Positions 1 through 8,406 of a stretch of DNA of 64,000 nt are shown here, one piece after another. The stretch is from positions 1 to 64,000 of the forward strand of contig NZ_PDOF01000003.1 of assembly GCF_003226345.1 (NCBI RefSeq). Direction: 5' to 3'. Both the position numbers and the translations under genes were made by a program. The DNA is from Alteribacter lacisalsi (GTDB lineage Bacteria > Bacillota > Bacilli > Bacillales > Salisediminibacteriaceae). Numbering within the stretch: the first letter of the stretch is position 1; each line of letters begins with the position of its first letter. The notes beneath the pieces are model-generated. The model searched no databases, was not told the DNA's origin, and worked only from the letters and a program-made list of their open reading frames with translations.

Positions 1-121
1 CGTGTTACTCACCCGTCCGCCGCTGACGTCAGGGGAGCAAGCTCCCCATCAGTCCGCTCGACTTGCATGTATTAGGCACGCCGCCAGCGTTCGTCCTGAG
101 CCAGGATCAAACTCTCCGTAG
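1..121 (-). rRNA. rrs: 16S ribosomal RNA, 5' end only (gene continues beyond the window)
   Basis: Read on the minus strand, positions 115-96 give the universal 5' primer site AGAGTTTGATCCTGGCTCAG, followed by the conserved start of bacterial 16S rRNA (GACGAACGCTGGCGGCGTGCC). Only about 120 nt of the gene lie in the window. The exact mature 5' end (about 116-122) is inferred by comparison with Bacillus 16S. Confidence 0.97.
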
Positions 122-265
122 AAAGTTCGATGTCACTGACATCAAAAATAAAAATTTATTGACGGGATATCTTAAAATATCCCACGTTTCGCTTGGCTTT
201 TTGTTTAGTTTTCAAAGGTCAATACCTCTGTCTCAACCGCTGTCTCTCTTGCGGCGACAAGTAAT
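122..265 (-). other. rRNA leader between promoter P2 and 16S
   Basis: This transcribed leader of the rrn operon carries TTTGAAAACTAAAC near 210-196. The sequence resembles the nut-like boxA/processing sequences that precede Bacillus 16S genes. It also contains a short AT-rich hairpin (GGGATATTTTAAGATATCCC, about 183-164), probably part of the 16S precursor processing stem. No coding gene is supported here. Confidence 0.6.
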
Positions 266-294
266 AATATACCACGATAGCAACATGATTGCAA
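266..294 (-). promoter_or_regulatory. rrn promoter P2 (sigma-A)
   Basis: On the minus strand there is a -35 TTGCAA at 294-289, a 17-bp spacer and a -10 TATATT at 271-266. It lies about 145 bp upstream of the 16S 5' end. Confidence 0.8.
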
Positions 295-366
295 TTACTT
301 TTTCAAAAAAAAGTTTTAATTTGCTGCTCCGTGTTTTTTCGTGTCCTTTCTTGCCGGACTCGATTT

Positions 367-395
367 ATTATAAGTGGTTTCCCTTCCCCGGTCAA
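367..395 (-). promoter_or_regulatory. rrn promoter P1 (sigma-A)
   Basis: On the minus strand there is a -35 TTGACC at 395-390, a 17-bp spacer and a perfect -10 TATAAT at 372-367. It sits 101 bp upstream of P2; tandem promoters of this kind are typical of Bacillus rrn operons. Confidence 0.85.
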
Positions 396-423
396 GGTTA
401 ATTTCCAGAGAAATTATAAATCG

Positions 424-470
424 AACAAAACACTCCCCTGCCACGGTCCAAGGACCGTCTCAGGGGAGCA
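424..470 (-). terminator. Rho-independent terminator of the upstream membrane-protein gene
   Basis: A long hairpin (minus-strand arms CTCCCCTG..ACGGTCC and GGACCGT..CAGGGGAG) is followed by TGTTTTGTT. It separates the 134-aa gene from the rrn promoters. Confidence 0.8.
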
Positions 471-483
471 TAGACAAAAGATA

Positions 484-888
484 TTAATTTACCTTTTCCC
501 CGATCCTTTCAGAGAAAACAAAGGTCATAATGAAAAATAAAATAAAGCTCACAACAAGAACTGTACCGCCCACTATATAATAGATGAGAGCAAATACGGC
601 GAGCGGCCCTTCATTTATCATCCGTTCCCAGTACATCCCCGTAGGAAGCGTAATGCTTCCTATAATTGCTGTCCAAACCTGCACGGCCGCAAGCTTTGAT
701 CTCCGCGGTATATCAAACAGGCGATAAAATACTGCAAACGCAAATAAAGACAGCCAGCCTACAACCAGAATATGCGCATGAAGAGGCTGAAGGGAATATC
801 CCCCCGAACCTGCCATATGAGAACCAATGAATGCTCCAATAAGAGCAAACAAAGCCGAAAATCTGAGTAACGTCTTCGTTCTATCCAT
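484..888 (-). CDS. Four-helix membrane protein related to cytochrome c oxidase subunit I
   Basis: A 134-aa protein with four hydrophobic segments (about residues 8-28, 38-58, 68-88, 96-125). The motif LHAHILVVGW at residues 36-45 resembles the haem-binding helix of cbb3/NorB-type subunit I. Short stand-alone relatives in Bacillaceae are often called 'cytochrome-c oxidase', but this chain is far too short to be a complete haem-copper oxidase. It is not known to be catalytic; haem binding is an inference from the paired histidines. A Shine-Dalgarno GGGGTGA lies 7 nt before the ATG, and a strong terminator follows, so it is probably transcribed alone. Confidence 0.65.
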   Translation of the reverse strand: MDRTKTLLRFSALFALIGAFIGSHMAGSGGYSLQPLHAHILVVGWLSLFAFAVFYRLFDIPRRSKLAAVQVWTAIIGSITLPTGMYWERMINEGPLAVFALIYYIVGGTVLVVSFILFFIMTFVFSERIGEKVN

Positions 889-1030
889 AATATATCACCC
901 CGCTATTGATCATACATACTCCATCACGTCCCACTTTATCACATCCCGGATAATAAACGCCCTTAAAACCTTTGCGATTATATGAACATTCTATTCCTTA
1001 TGGGTATTGTTTACCTGATCCAAAAAAATG

Positions 1031-1092
1031 TTGACAATAATCCGAAAGCAGCGGTAATCTAATGTTAACCACATCGCGTTTGTGGTGGACAT
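1031..1092 (+). promoter_or_regulatory. bioY promoter with BirA-type biotin operator
   Basis: A perfect -35 TTGACA is at 1031-1036; the best -10 is the weak TAATCT at 1055-1060. An interrupted palindrome, TGTTAACC (1063-1070), 13 nt, GGTGGACA (1084-1091), follows immediately. It matches the BirA operator pattern (TGTnAACC ... GGTTnACA) at 14 of 16 arm positions. Biotin-loaded BirA bound here would cover the transcription start and repress bioY. Confidence 0.7.
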
Positions 1093-1126
1093 AAGGAGAT
1101 TACATAGATAAGCGAGGTGTGAGTAA

Positions 1127-1732
1127 ATGACTACTCAAAAATCCAGGACCAGACTCACCGCAAGAGACATTACAAAAGCGGCCATGTTCATTGCTCTGAT
1201 GGCAGCCGGAGCCAACGCAACGGCATTTATAACCATTGGAACAGTCCCTATGACGTTTCAGGCATTTGTAGCAATCCTGGCCGGTATTCTGCTCGGCAGC
1301 AGACTAGGGGCCTTCTCCATGACAGGCTACGCCGTACTCGGCCTGATCGGTGCCCCTGTATTTGCCCAGTTTACCGGTACCGCCGTCGTCGTGTCCCCAA
1401 CCTTCGGATTTGTTCTTTCTTATATTCTAATGGCTTTCGTTTCCGGACTTATTATTGAAAAATCCAGCAGAAAACCAGGAGCATACATGACAGCTTCTTT
1501 TACTGCCATTGCCATATGCTATGTGTTCGGTTACACGTATTTTTATTTCTTCTTTTCTCTTTCGGCCGGCAGTACTCTCTCGGCAGCCAGTTACTTCGCA
1601 ATATTAGCCACGTGGCTCCCTTTCATTATTAAGGATCTGATCATGTCTGCTGTAGCAGCAGCCATTGCTCCGCGAATCGACCGCGCCGTGAATCCCCGCT
1701 CAAGGGGCCGGCGTCCGTCTACTGCAGCCTGA
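1127..1732 (+). CDS. bioY: Biotin ECF transporter substrate-binding component BioY
   Basis: A 201-aa membrane protein with about six hydrophobic helices and the BioY-family signature region (MTFQAFVAILAGILLGSRLG at residues 41-60). BioY is the biotin-binding S component of energy-coupling-factor transporters. It works with the shared EcfA/A'/T module, which is not in this window. An SD GAGGTG lies 7 nt before the ATG. The BirA-like operator upstream supports the assignment to biotin. It corresponds by position to B. subtilis yuiG/bioYB. The C-terminal tail is basic (RSRGRRP). Confidence 0.92.
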   Translation: MTTQKSRTRLTARDITKAAMFIALMAAGANATAFITIGTVPMTFQAFVAILAGILLGSRLGAFSMTGYAVLGLIGAPVFAQFTGTAVVVSPTFGFVLSYILMAFVSGLIIEKSSRKPGAYMTASFTAIAICYVFGYTYFYFFFSLSAGSTLSAASYFAILATWLPFIIKDLIMSAVAAAIAPRIDRAVNPRSRGRRPSTAA

Positions 1733-1774
1733 TAAATTCGGCTTCTCCCATAAGCACACATAATATAGAGAGAA

Positions 1775-1811
1775 AGAAAAAGAGCTCCTTCCAATAAGGA
1801 GCTCTTTTTCA
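1775..1811. terminator. Bidirectional terminator between bioY and yuiF
   Basis: A perfect inverted repeat AAAAAGAGCTCCTT (1777-1790) / loop CCAAT / AAGGAGCTCTTTTT (1796-1809) has T tracts on both strands. It can end bioY (+) and yuiF (-). Confidence 0.9.
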
Positions 1812-1842
1812 TGTGTTTTTTTCCAGCCTGTACTATTTACCT

Positions 1843-3186
1843 TTACAGTATGACTGCTGCAAACCAGCCAAATACAATCAGAGGAATATTAAAGTGCAAA
1901 AATGTAGGTACACAAGTATCCCAGATGTGGTGGTGCTGGCCGTCTGCATTCAGCCCCGCCGTAGGACCAAGCGTACTGTCAGATGCTGGAGAACCTGCGT
2001 CTCCCAGCGCTCCGGCTGTACCAATCAGGGCGATTGTTGCCATTGGACTAAACCCTACGGCTGCCGCAAGCGGTACAAAGATAGCAGCAATTATAGGGAT
2101 GGTAGCAAATGAGGAGCCAATTCCCATCGTTATAAATAACCCTGTAATAAGCATCAGGAGAGCCGCCAGTGCCTGACTGTCACCTACCCAGCCGGATACG
2201 GTATCTACGAGGGAATCAACATGTCCGGATTCTCTGATTACTTCAGCAAATCCACCAGCCGTTATCATCACAAAAGCGATAAATGCCAGCATTTTCATAC
2301 CGTCTGTCATGAGGCCTTCGGACTCCTGCAGTGACAGTTTGTCTGTGAGATGAAGAGCTGCAAAATATACATAGAGAACAAGGAGACCAAGCAGCGCACT
2401 GAAGATCATGGATTCGCTAATCACCTGCGTGACCAGTGTGATGATTATGGCTCCAATCCCTACACTGATTGACAGTGGTGTATAGGATGTTTTCGTTTCC
2501 TCGTCCGATTCACGGATTGAACGGTCTTCGTAATTCCTTGGCTTTCTGTAGGATACAAAGAGTGCAAAGAGAAGACCAAGCAGCATACCTGCTACAGGGA
2601 GGAGCATCGCCTGTGGAATCATCGACATCTCTACTGACATGCCGCTGTCCTGCATATTGTCAAATACGATCCCGTGAAAAATAAGTCCGTATCCTGCAGG
2701 AATAAGAATATACGGTGCCTTCAGGCCAAAAGTAAGTGCCGTCGCTGCCCCGCGCCTGTCGAGAGCAAGTTTGTTAAAAATCTTTAATAGCGGCGGGATA
2801 AGCAGCGGAATAAACGCAATGTGAACCATGACCACGTTTTGTGACATGCAGGATACGATTACAATAATGAAAAGAAGCAGCGCTTTTGAGTAGCTCTTCC
2901 GCTTTGATTCTCCTTCACTGCCCACAATTTTAATCGCCCATTTAATTAACAAATCCGGTAAACCGGTGTAATTAATCGCCACAGCAAACGCACCGAGCAT
3001 CGCATAACTTAAGGCTACTGTAGCATTCGTGCCCAAACCTGATGTGAATATATCCATGGTTTCCATCACAGTAAAGCCGGCTGTAAGGCCGCCTGCCAAT
3101 GCACCTGCGATGAGAGCGACCACAACGTGGATCCGCATAAGACTAAGTAAGATCATGACGAGTACAGCAATAATAACAGCGTTCAT
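1843..3186 (-). CDS. yuiF: Na+/H+ antiporter family transporter (YuiF-like)
   Basis: A 447-aa polytopic membrane protein with about 11-12 hydrophobic segments. It belongs to the Na+/H+ antiporter-like family of B. subtilis YuiF, within the wider NhaC/ion-transporter superfamily. Repeated Gly/Ala-rich helices and the C-terminal GTAGALGDAGSPASDSTLGP segment are characteristic. The real substrate is uncertain: relatives are annotated as Na+/H+ antiporters or amino-acid transporters. AGGAGT precedes the ATG by about 10 nt. The position between bioY and pepA matches B. subtilis yuiG-yuiF-yuiE. Confidence 0.82.
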   Translation of the reverse strand: MNAVIIAVLVMILLSLMRIHVVVALIAGALAGGLTAGFTVMETMDIFTSGLGTNATVALSYAMLGAFAVAINYTGLPDLLIKWAIKIVGSEGESKRKSYSKALLLFIIVIVSCMSQNVVMVHIAFIPLLIPPLLKIFNKLALDRRGAATALTFGLKAPYILIPAGYGLIFHGIVFDNMQDSGMSVEMSMIPQAMLLPVAGMLLGLLFALFVSYRKPRNYEDRSIRESDEETKTSYTPLSISVGIGAIIITLVTQVISESMIFSALLGLLVLYVYFAALHLTDKLSLQESEGLMTDGMKMLAFIAFVMITAGGFAEVIRESGHVDSLVDTVSGWVGDSQALAALLMLITGLFITMGIGSSFATIPIIAAIFVPLAAAVGFSPMATIALIGTAGALGDAGSPASDSTLGPTAGLNADGQHHHIWDTCVPTFLHFNIPLIVFGWFAAVIL

Positions 3187-3304
3187 ATCCCCGAAACTCC
3201 TTTATCGCTTTATTTCGATAAATCAATAACGCATGAAAACATGACTTACTTTATCATCAGCCCGCCGTTATTGTCAACGGTAGTTTTCCTGTCTTTCTGC
3301 AGAA

Positions 3305-3348
3305 AAAAGCCCCGGCTGCGTCCATTAAGTGAACGTCCGGGGGCTTTC
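3305..3348 (-). terminator. Terminator of the TRAP operon
   Basis: On the minus strand AAAGCCCCCGGACG pairs with CCGGGGCTTTTTT around a loop of about 20 nt. It lies directly after dctP and before yuiF. Confidence 0.8.
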
Positions 3349-3354
3349 TGTCAT

Positions 3355-4440
3355 TTAGTTTCCAGATTCTGCCTCTGCTTCTTCAATTTCTTCAAGCAGC
3401 TGATCAAGAATCGCAGCACCATCTTCTCCTACATCATCACGGAAGAAGTCCTGCATTGGTTCTGCAAGCTCACGGAATGCATCCCGCTCTTCTTCTGAAA
3501 GAGTGTAAATCTCGGTAGGATTGTCTTCGTCCTCTTCAATAGCCGTAAGCAGGTCTTCATTCATCTCGAGCTGCATTTCGTGGGCAATCGGGCGCATTTC
3601 ATCCACCACTTCGTCCACCGCTTCACGGAGATCATCCGGAAGGCTGTTATAAAAGTCCGTGTTGACCGTTGTCATTGCCACGTAAATGTTGTGGTCGGAA
3701 ATGGTCATGTGATCTTGTACTTCATGGAAGTTTGCATCTTCAATGAAGAAGATCGGGTTTTCCTGCCCGTCAATGTTACCCAGCTGAAGACTTGTGTAAA
3801 GCTCTTCCCAGCTCAGCGGTGTCGGGTCAGCTCCGTACTGCTCATAGGAAGTCTGGATAAGAGTGGATTCCTGCGTTCTCATCTGAAAGTTTTCAAAGTC
3901 TGCAGGCTCCCTGAGAGGCGAGTTGCCTGTCCATTGCATGCCTCCTTCAGACCAGTAAGCAAGCGGTTTTACATTGTATTCTTCGTACTTTTCAGACAGA
4001 CCTTCATTCAGCGCCTCGCTCTCGTTCAGCACCTGGTAGTTCACGTCTTCATCATCAGAGAACAGAAACTGAAGTGCAAAAAGCTGCCCTTCCTGTACCG
4101 TCGTTCCTGTAAACCCTGGTGATACGATGGCAAATTCCACGTTTCCGTTCTGAATTTCCTGAAACTGATTCACTTCACTTCCAAGAGCTCCGAATTCAAA
4201 TACATCCGTCGTAATACGGCCATCGGTTTTTTCCTCAAGGCGGTCAGCAAACTCCTGAGCGTACTCATACTGCAGCTGCCCTTCCAGTTCTTCGGTCAGA
4301 AATCGGACTTCATATGTTTCATCTCCATTCCCCTCTCCCCCGGCTTCACCATTTGTGCCTTCATCATCTCCGCCGCAGGCAGCAAGAACAAGCGCCGCAG
4401 ATATTGCTGTTCCCGTAAGCAGTCCCATTTGTTTAAACAT
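3355..4440 (-). CDS. dctP: TRAP transporter solute-binding lipoprotein DctP
   Basis: A 361-aa extracytoplasmic solute receptor. It has a type II signal peptide with lipobox LVLAAC (Cys22), then an acidic Gly/Glu/Asp linker and a DctP-family domain. The domain includes the conserved region EMRTQESTLIQ-like substrate site and a long acidic C-terminal helix. In Gram-positive bacteria it is anchored on the outer face of the membrane and delivers an organic acid to DctQM. The substrate cannot be read from sequence: C4-dicarboxylates, other carboxylates or sugar acids are all possible. It is the last gene of the dctQ-dctM-dctP operon, 51 bp after dctM. Confidence 0.9.
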   Translation of the reverse strand: MFKQMGLLTGTAISAALVLAACGGDDEGTNGEAGGEGNGDETYEVRFLTEELEGQLQYEYAQEFADRLEEKTDGRITTDVFEFGALGSEVNQFQEIQNGNVEFAIVSPGFTGTTVQEGQLFALQFLFSDDEDVNYQVLNESEALNEGLSEKYEEYNVKPLAYWSEGGMQWTGNSPLREPADFENFQMRTQESTLIQTSYEQYGADPTPLSWEELYTSLQLGNIDGQENPIFFIEDANFHEVQDHMTISDHNIYVAMTTVNTDFYNSLPDDLREAVDEVVDEMRPIAHEMQLEMNEDLLTAIEEDEDNPTEIYTLSEEERDAFRELAEPMQDFFRDDVGEDGAAILDQLLEEIEEAEAESGN

Positions 4441-4491
4441 GTGTAAATAACCCCCAATTAGTATTTAAGAATTTATTGAAACCCTCTGAAC

Positions 4492-5766
4492 CTAAAACAG
4501 GTTAGGAAGGAAAAGCGAAATTTCCTCAAACAGAATAATGAGCAGCCCTACAAATAGAAGGATCGCAATGTAGGGCGGCGTCCCCCTGATCACGTCAAGA
4601 TAGGACTTGTTGAATACCGCACTGGCTGTAAAGATATCCACCCCGAATGGCGGTGTCGCTGACCCGAGCGCAGCCTGATACGTGATAACCACCCCGAGAT
4701 GAACCGGGTCGATACCCGCCGCGATGGCAGGCTGCCAAAAGATCGGCGTCAAAATAAGAATGACCACGATCGGATCCACAAACATACATCCTACAAAGAA
4801 AAACAGGGCGATAATCAGAAGAACGTAAAGAGCAGTCGGATCTGTTCCCAAAACAGCTTCAGAGAGCATTTGAGGGATCCGGGCGGTGGCAATGACGTAG
4901 GAAAACACCTGCCCGCCGGCTACAAGAACAAACACAGCTGATGTCACAAGTCCCGTGGAAAGCGCAATGTCCGGAATCTGCCTGATTTTTACCGACCGAT
5001 AAATCAGAACTTCAAGGACGAGTGCATATAAAACGGATATACCTGCTGCCTCAGTGGGTGTAAAATAACCGGAATAGATCCCGCCCACAATAATAACCGG
5101 GAAACCAAGCGGCAGAACAGCTCGCCAGGTCAGCTGCAGACGCTCGCCCCATGGCACTTTGTCAACTTTCGGAATGTTATACACCTTTGCGTGAATGAAT
5201 GCATACAGAGCAAAAAAGACGAATACAAGAAGCCCCGGTAGAATGCCTGCAACGAACAGATCACCGGTTGAGGTTCCTGTGACGTGGGCGTAAATAATCA
5301 TACCGATACTCGGCGGGATGAGCAGGGCAATGTCACTGGCGTTAATAATCAGTGCAATAGCACTTGAATCTTTATATCCAACCTGACGCAGCCGTTCCCG
5401 CATAGGCGTACCAATGGCCACAACCGTTGCCTGTGTGGAACCCGATACAGACCCGAAAAGTGTGCATGCCGCCGCAGTAGTAATCGCGTACCCGCCCCGC
5501 AGATGACCGACAAAGGCACCAACGAAATCGAGTAGACGTCTTGAGGTTTTGCCGGCCGTCATAATATCTGCTGCAAAAATGAAGAGGGGCACTGCCAGAA
5601 GCACGTAGGCCGAAACACCCTGAGTCAGCTGGCCCGCGAGCATCATCGGATCAAGATGGTCAAAGAAAATCAGCATAACCACAAGCGGCGCCACAATCAG
5701 AGGAATGAGCATCGGAAAGCCCATTACAAGTAGAATCACCATAATGGCAAGTAAAGTCCAAACCAT
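4492..5766 (-). CDS. dctM: TRAP transporter large permease DctM
   Basis: A 424-aa protein of the DctM/IT superfamily with about 12 membrane segments. It has the conserved stretch GSVSGSTQATVVAIGTPM around residues 100-117 and a C-terminal ATPPFGVDIF motif. With DctQ it forms the Na+-driven membrane unit of a tripartite ATP-independent periplasmic-type transporter. The length is normal for the family. It starts 32 bp after dctQ ends; AAAGGG precedes the ATG. Confidence 0.93.
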   Translation of the reverse strand: MVWTLLAIMVILLVMGFPMLIPLIVAPLVVMLIFFDHLDPMMLAGQLTQGVSAYVLLAVPLFIFAADIMTAGKTSRRLLDFVGAFVGHLRGGYAITTAAACTLFGSVSGSTQATVVAIGTPMRERLRQVGYKDSSAIALIINASDIALLIPPSIGMIIYAHVTGTSTGDLFVAGILPGLLVFVFFALYAFIHAKVYNIPKVDKVPWGERLQLTWRAVLPLGFPVIIVGGIYSGYFTPTEAAGISVLYALVLEVLIYRSVKIRQIPDIALSTGLVTSAVFVLVAGGQVFSYVIATARIPQMLSEAVLGTDPTALYVLLIIALFFFVGCMFVDPIVVILILTPIFWQPAIAAGIDPVHLGVVITYQAALGSATPPFGVDIFTASAVFNKSYLDVIRGTPPYIAILLFVGLLIILFEEISLFLPNLF

Positions 5767-5798
5767 GTTTTTACCCTTTCTATAGTTGAGATAGTCTG

Positions 5799-6314
5799 TC
5801 AGTCATAATCTTTTTTATCCTGAGCCAGATACACGTCTTCGTTGACAATGTTGATCCACATGTTACGGAGAAACTGAATGCCTCCGAGAAACAGGCCGAG
5901 CGGCACAAACATTGTCATGATCCAGATCGGGAATCGGAGAGACGAGGTTGTCTGCCCAGTACCATAATTAAAGAGCGTATATTGCAGCGCAAAATAAGCA
6001 AATACAAACAGGACAATAGCCGTAATAAGCGGATTGACAATTGCGAGCACCTTTTTCACCCGTTTAGGAGCGAGATCAAAAAACGCTGACATGGTAATGT
6101 GGCGCCCTTTCCTGGCCGCATAGCTGACGCCCATGAATGTAGCCACAACAACAGCAAGCAAGCTTATTTCCTGTGAGAAAGCCCAGCTTCTGTTCGTCAG
6201 TTCCCTGCTCAGGACATTTCCCACTACCATTACGGTAATAATGATAATGGCCCAGCTGAGAATGAGTTTTTCTGCTTTGTGCAGGAGATCATCCGCTTTT
6301 TTCAACACATTCAC
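5799..6314 (-). CDS. dctQ: TRAP transporter small permease DctQ
   Basis: A 171-aa protein with four membrane helices, the DctQ fold that partners DctM. The reading frame is open further upstream to an ATG at 6413. A GTG at 6314 preceded by GGAGGGAG with 9 nt spacing is the better start. It gives the family's usual length and begins with a basic amphipathic segment (NVLKKADDLLHKAEK) before the first helix. It is the first gene of the dctQMP operon. Confidence 0.87.
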   Translation of the reverse strand: MNVLKKADDLLHKAEKLILSWAIIIITVMVVGNVLSRELTNRSWAFSQEISLLAVVVATFMGVSYAARKGRHITMSAFFDLAPKRVKKVLAIVNPLITAIVLFVFAYFALQYTLFNYGTGQTTSSLRFPIWIMTMFVPLGLFLGGIQFLRNMWINIVNEDVYLAQDKKDYD

Positions 6315-6441
6315 CCGTAGTTCTCCCTCCATCATTTCATTTTCACTTTCGGACAGCCTGTGTTTTATTTCAGCTCCAGGGGAACCATGGAGCAAAGTAT
6401 GTATGTGTAACAAAACACAAGCTTTCCCAAAGCTCCTTTAA

Positions 6442-6499
6442 ACTATAGTTGAAGCAGGACTTTTTACACAAAGTCCAGAACACTTCATATTTAAGTGTT
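6442..6499 (-). promoter_or_regulatory. Probable dctQMP promoter with two flanking palindromes
   Basis: The minus strand shows a -35 TTGTGT (6471-6466), an 18-bp spacer and a -10 TATAGT (6447-6442). One inverted repeat, GGACTTT-N6-AAAGTCC (6457-6476), overlaps the -35 region. A second, AACACTT-N7-AAGTGTT (6479-6499), lies just upstream. These could be binding sites for a regulator, but no regulator gene is adjacent. The remainder of the gap (6500-6600) shows nothing clear. Confidence 0.45.
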
Positions 6500-6595
6500 T
6501 TCTGGAATAATCAAGGTAAACATTCAGTGAACTGGACACATTGTACAAATGCAAGCCGGATCGCCCGTTTCATCCAGAATACTCCTTTTGTAATC

Positions 6596-6636
6596 CTAAA
6601 TAAGACCCGGAAGGGGTTTCACCTTCCGGGTCTTAA
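6596..6636 (-). terminator. pepA terminator
   Basis: A perfect 13-bp stem (minus strand AAGACCCGGAAGG / CCTTCCGGGTCTT with a 7-nt loop) is followed by ATTTAGG. It lies just after pepA. Confidence 0.8.
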
Positions 6637-6643
6637 CAATTAT

Positions 6644-8125
6644 TTATTTCTTCTCGCCAAGGAGCCGGACAGCTTCAGCCACGGTACGGACCATGCTTCC
6701 GGTGCCTCCTCTTGGACAGGACGGGGTTTTGCCTTCCCGCCAGCAGGTACCTGCAATGTCCAGATGTACCCAGGGAATGTCACCTGCAAATTCACCGATA
6801 AACAACCCTGCTGTGATCGAGCCTGCCTGCCGTCCCGGGGAATTATTCAGGTCAGCCACATCGGATTTGCGTACCTTCTCCCGATACGCCTTATCATTTG
6901 GAAACGCCCAGACACGCTCACCGGCATTTTCCCCTGCTTTAATGACGAGAGACATGAATTCATCGTTATTCGTGACCGCTCCAGTCGCCGTATCACCGAG
7001 AGCAACGACTACCGCTCCCGTAAGTGTGGCTACATCAATAATGCTTTTGGCGCCAAGTTGTTTGGCGTAGGCAACACCGTCAGCCAGAATCAGGCGCCCT
7101 TCAGCATCCGTATTCAGTACTTCAATTGTTTTTCCTCCAAGGGAATTGATCACATCCCCCGGCTTCATCGCTTTACCGTTCACGAGATTTTCAGTCGAAG
7201 GGATGATGGCTGCCACGTTTACTTCAGGCTTCTCTTCCAGAATAATACGCATTGCCCCAAGGATTGCGGCGGCACCGCCCATATCCATCTTCATCGTTTT
7301 CATTCCTTCACGGGTTTTCAGGGAATAGCCACCTGAATCGTACGTGAGACCCTTTCCGACAATAGCTGTATCCCACTCTGATGAATCCGGCCTGCCGCGA
7401 TGTTTGATGACAATAAAACGCGGCGGCTCCTCAGAGCCTTTTGCAACAGCCATAAGAGCGTGCATGCCGGCCGCTTCAATTTGATCCTCATCAAGGACTT
7501 CAATTTCAGCATCATATTCCTCTGCCAGTCTGACAGCTTCTTCAGCAAGAACCGTTGGGGTCATGTAGTTGGCGGGCGTATTAATCAGGCGCCGGGCTTC
7601 ATTCGTAGCGGTTCCCTGAATCACCCCGGAACGAAAAACATCCCTTCCTCTCTCCGGATCGCCGGCGCAGGCCACCTGGAGCTGCAAAGGCTGTGTCCTA
7701 TTTGATTTCCGCCCCGTTTTATATGTATCCACTTCATAAGATGCCAAGATCATCCCCCGCGCAAAAGCTGCAAGTTCTTTTTCCTGCTCTCTCTGCGAAA
7801 AAGAAGACCAGACGAGATGGGCTTCTTCTACGTTTTCTTTGACGAGAAACTGGTGTAAGGAGGCGCCAGTCCGCTCTGCTTCCGCTTCACTCCAGGAGCT
7901 CCTCTCCCCCAGCCCAGCTATGATCAGGTCCCCTTCTTCGTGACTTACATAATGAAATTGTCCTTTTTTAACCCAATGCTCGTGTTTTTTTACGAAGTGA
8001 CTGATTTTCCTGCCGATAGCTTCAGGCAAAGCCGATCCCGGGGTTACCTCATCCTTAAAGACGCCTGCAATAAAAACCGCGCTGTCTTTCTGCTGCTGTG
8101 CTTCGGTTACACAATCAAAATTCAT
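6644..8125 (-). CDS. pepA: Leucyl aminopeptidase (M17 family)
   Basis: A 493-aa cytosolic metallo-exopeptidase that removes N-terminal residues from peptides; it should be a hexamer with two metal ions per subunit. The C-terminal catalytic domain has the M17 hallmark NTDAEGRL around residues 339-346, and metal/catalytic residues in VGKGLTYDSGGYSLK and MKMDMGGAA. The start is the second ATG: AGGAGG lies 7 nt before it, whereas the first ATG at 8131 is 1 nt from the SD. It is equivalent to B. subtilis yuiE. A transposon-like repeat is inserted immediately upstream of the SD (8149-8406), so its native promoter may be displaced. Confidence 0.93.
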   Translation of the reverse strand: MNFDCVTEAQQQKDSAVFIAGVFKDEVTPGSALPEAIGRKISHFVKKHEHWVKKGQFHYVSHEEGDLIIAGLGERSSWSEAEAERTGASLHQFLVKENVEEAHLVWSSFSQREQEKELAAFARGMILASYEVDTYKTGRKSNRTQPLQLQVACAGDPERGRDVFRSGVIQGTATNEARRLINTPANYMTPTVLAEEAVRLAEEYDAEIEVLDEDQIEAAGMHALMAVAKGSEEPPRFIVIKHRGRPDSSEWDTAIVGKGLTYDSGGYSLKTREGMKTMKMDMGGAAAILGAMRIILEEKPEVNVAAIIPSTENLVNGKAMKPGDVINSLGGKTIEVLNTDAEGRLILADGVAYAKQLGAKSIIDVATLTGAVVVALGDTATGAVTNNDEFMSLVIKAGENAGERVWAFPNDKAYREKVRKSDVADLNNSPGRQAGSITAGLFIGEFAGDIPWVHLDIAGTCWREGKTPSCPRGGTGSMVRTVAEAVRLLGEKK

Positions 8126-8148
8126 GATCATTCCTCCTAATAAATATT

Positions 8149-8406
8149 GGCTCTGTTAAAGAGTATTGTTTGATTTACGCTCACTGCGCTCCCTTTCCGC
8201 GGGCACCGCTTCAGCCTCCTCGGGAACCATGCTTCTTCCTCTGCTCGTTTCGCTTCGAAGCGTCTGCGTCGAAGCAACTCGAAGCATACTCGTGAAGTAA
8301 CCGCTCGTCCCTGCGGGGTCTTCAGCCGGCGCTGTTCCCGCAAAAGTATCGAGAGTTCGCTTCAATCAACAATTTATAAAAAACAACACGGAACTTTAAC
8401 AGAGCC
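8149..8406. mobile_element. MITE-like element copy 1 (long form) with perfect 8-bp target duplication
   Basis: A 258-bp element has terminal inverted repeats GGCTCTGTTAAAG (8149-8161) and CTTTAACAGAGCC (8394-8406). It is flanked by the direct repeat TAAATATT (8141-8148 and 8407-8414). It contains the GC-rich core shared by all copies plus an extra segment of about 90 bp (about 8225-8310), which is also found, in reverse orientation, in the repeat at 59990-60160. No transposase is encoded. It lies a few bases upstream of the pepA SD. Confidence 0.85.

Noticed and set aside
6449-7336. Open frame of 295 codons on the plus strand opposite pepA
   Set aside because: It is antisense to the well-supported pepA, has no SD, and shows no recognisable domain. 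High-GC third positions on the minus strand create it.
8137-8365. Short minus-strand frames inside MITE copy 1
   Set aside because: They lie wholly in the repeat, have no SD and are rich in Arg/Glu from palindromic repeats. They are not conserved between copies of different length.
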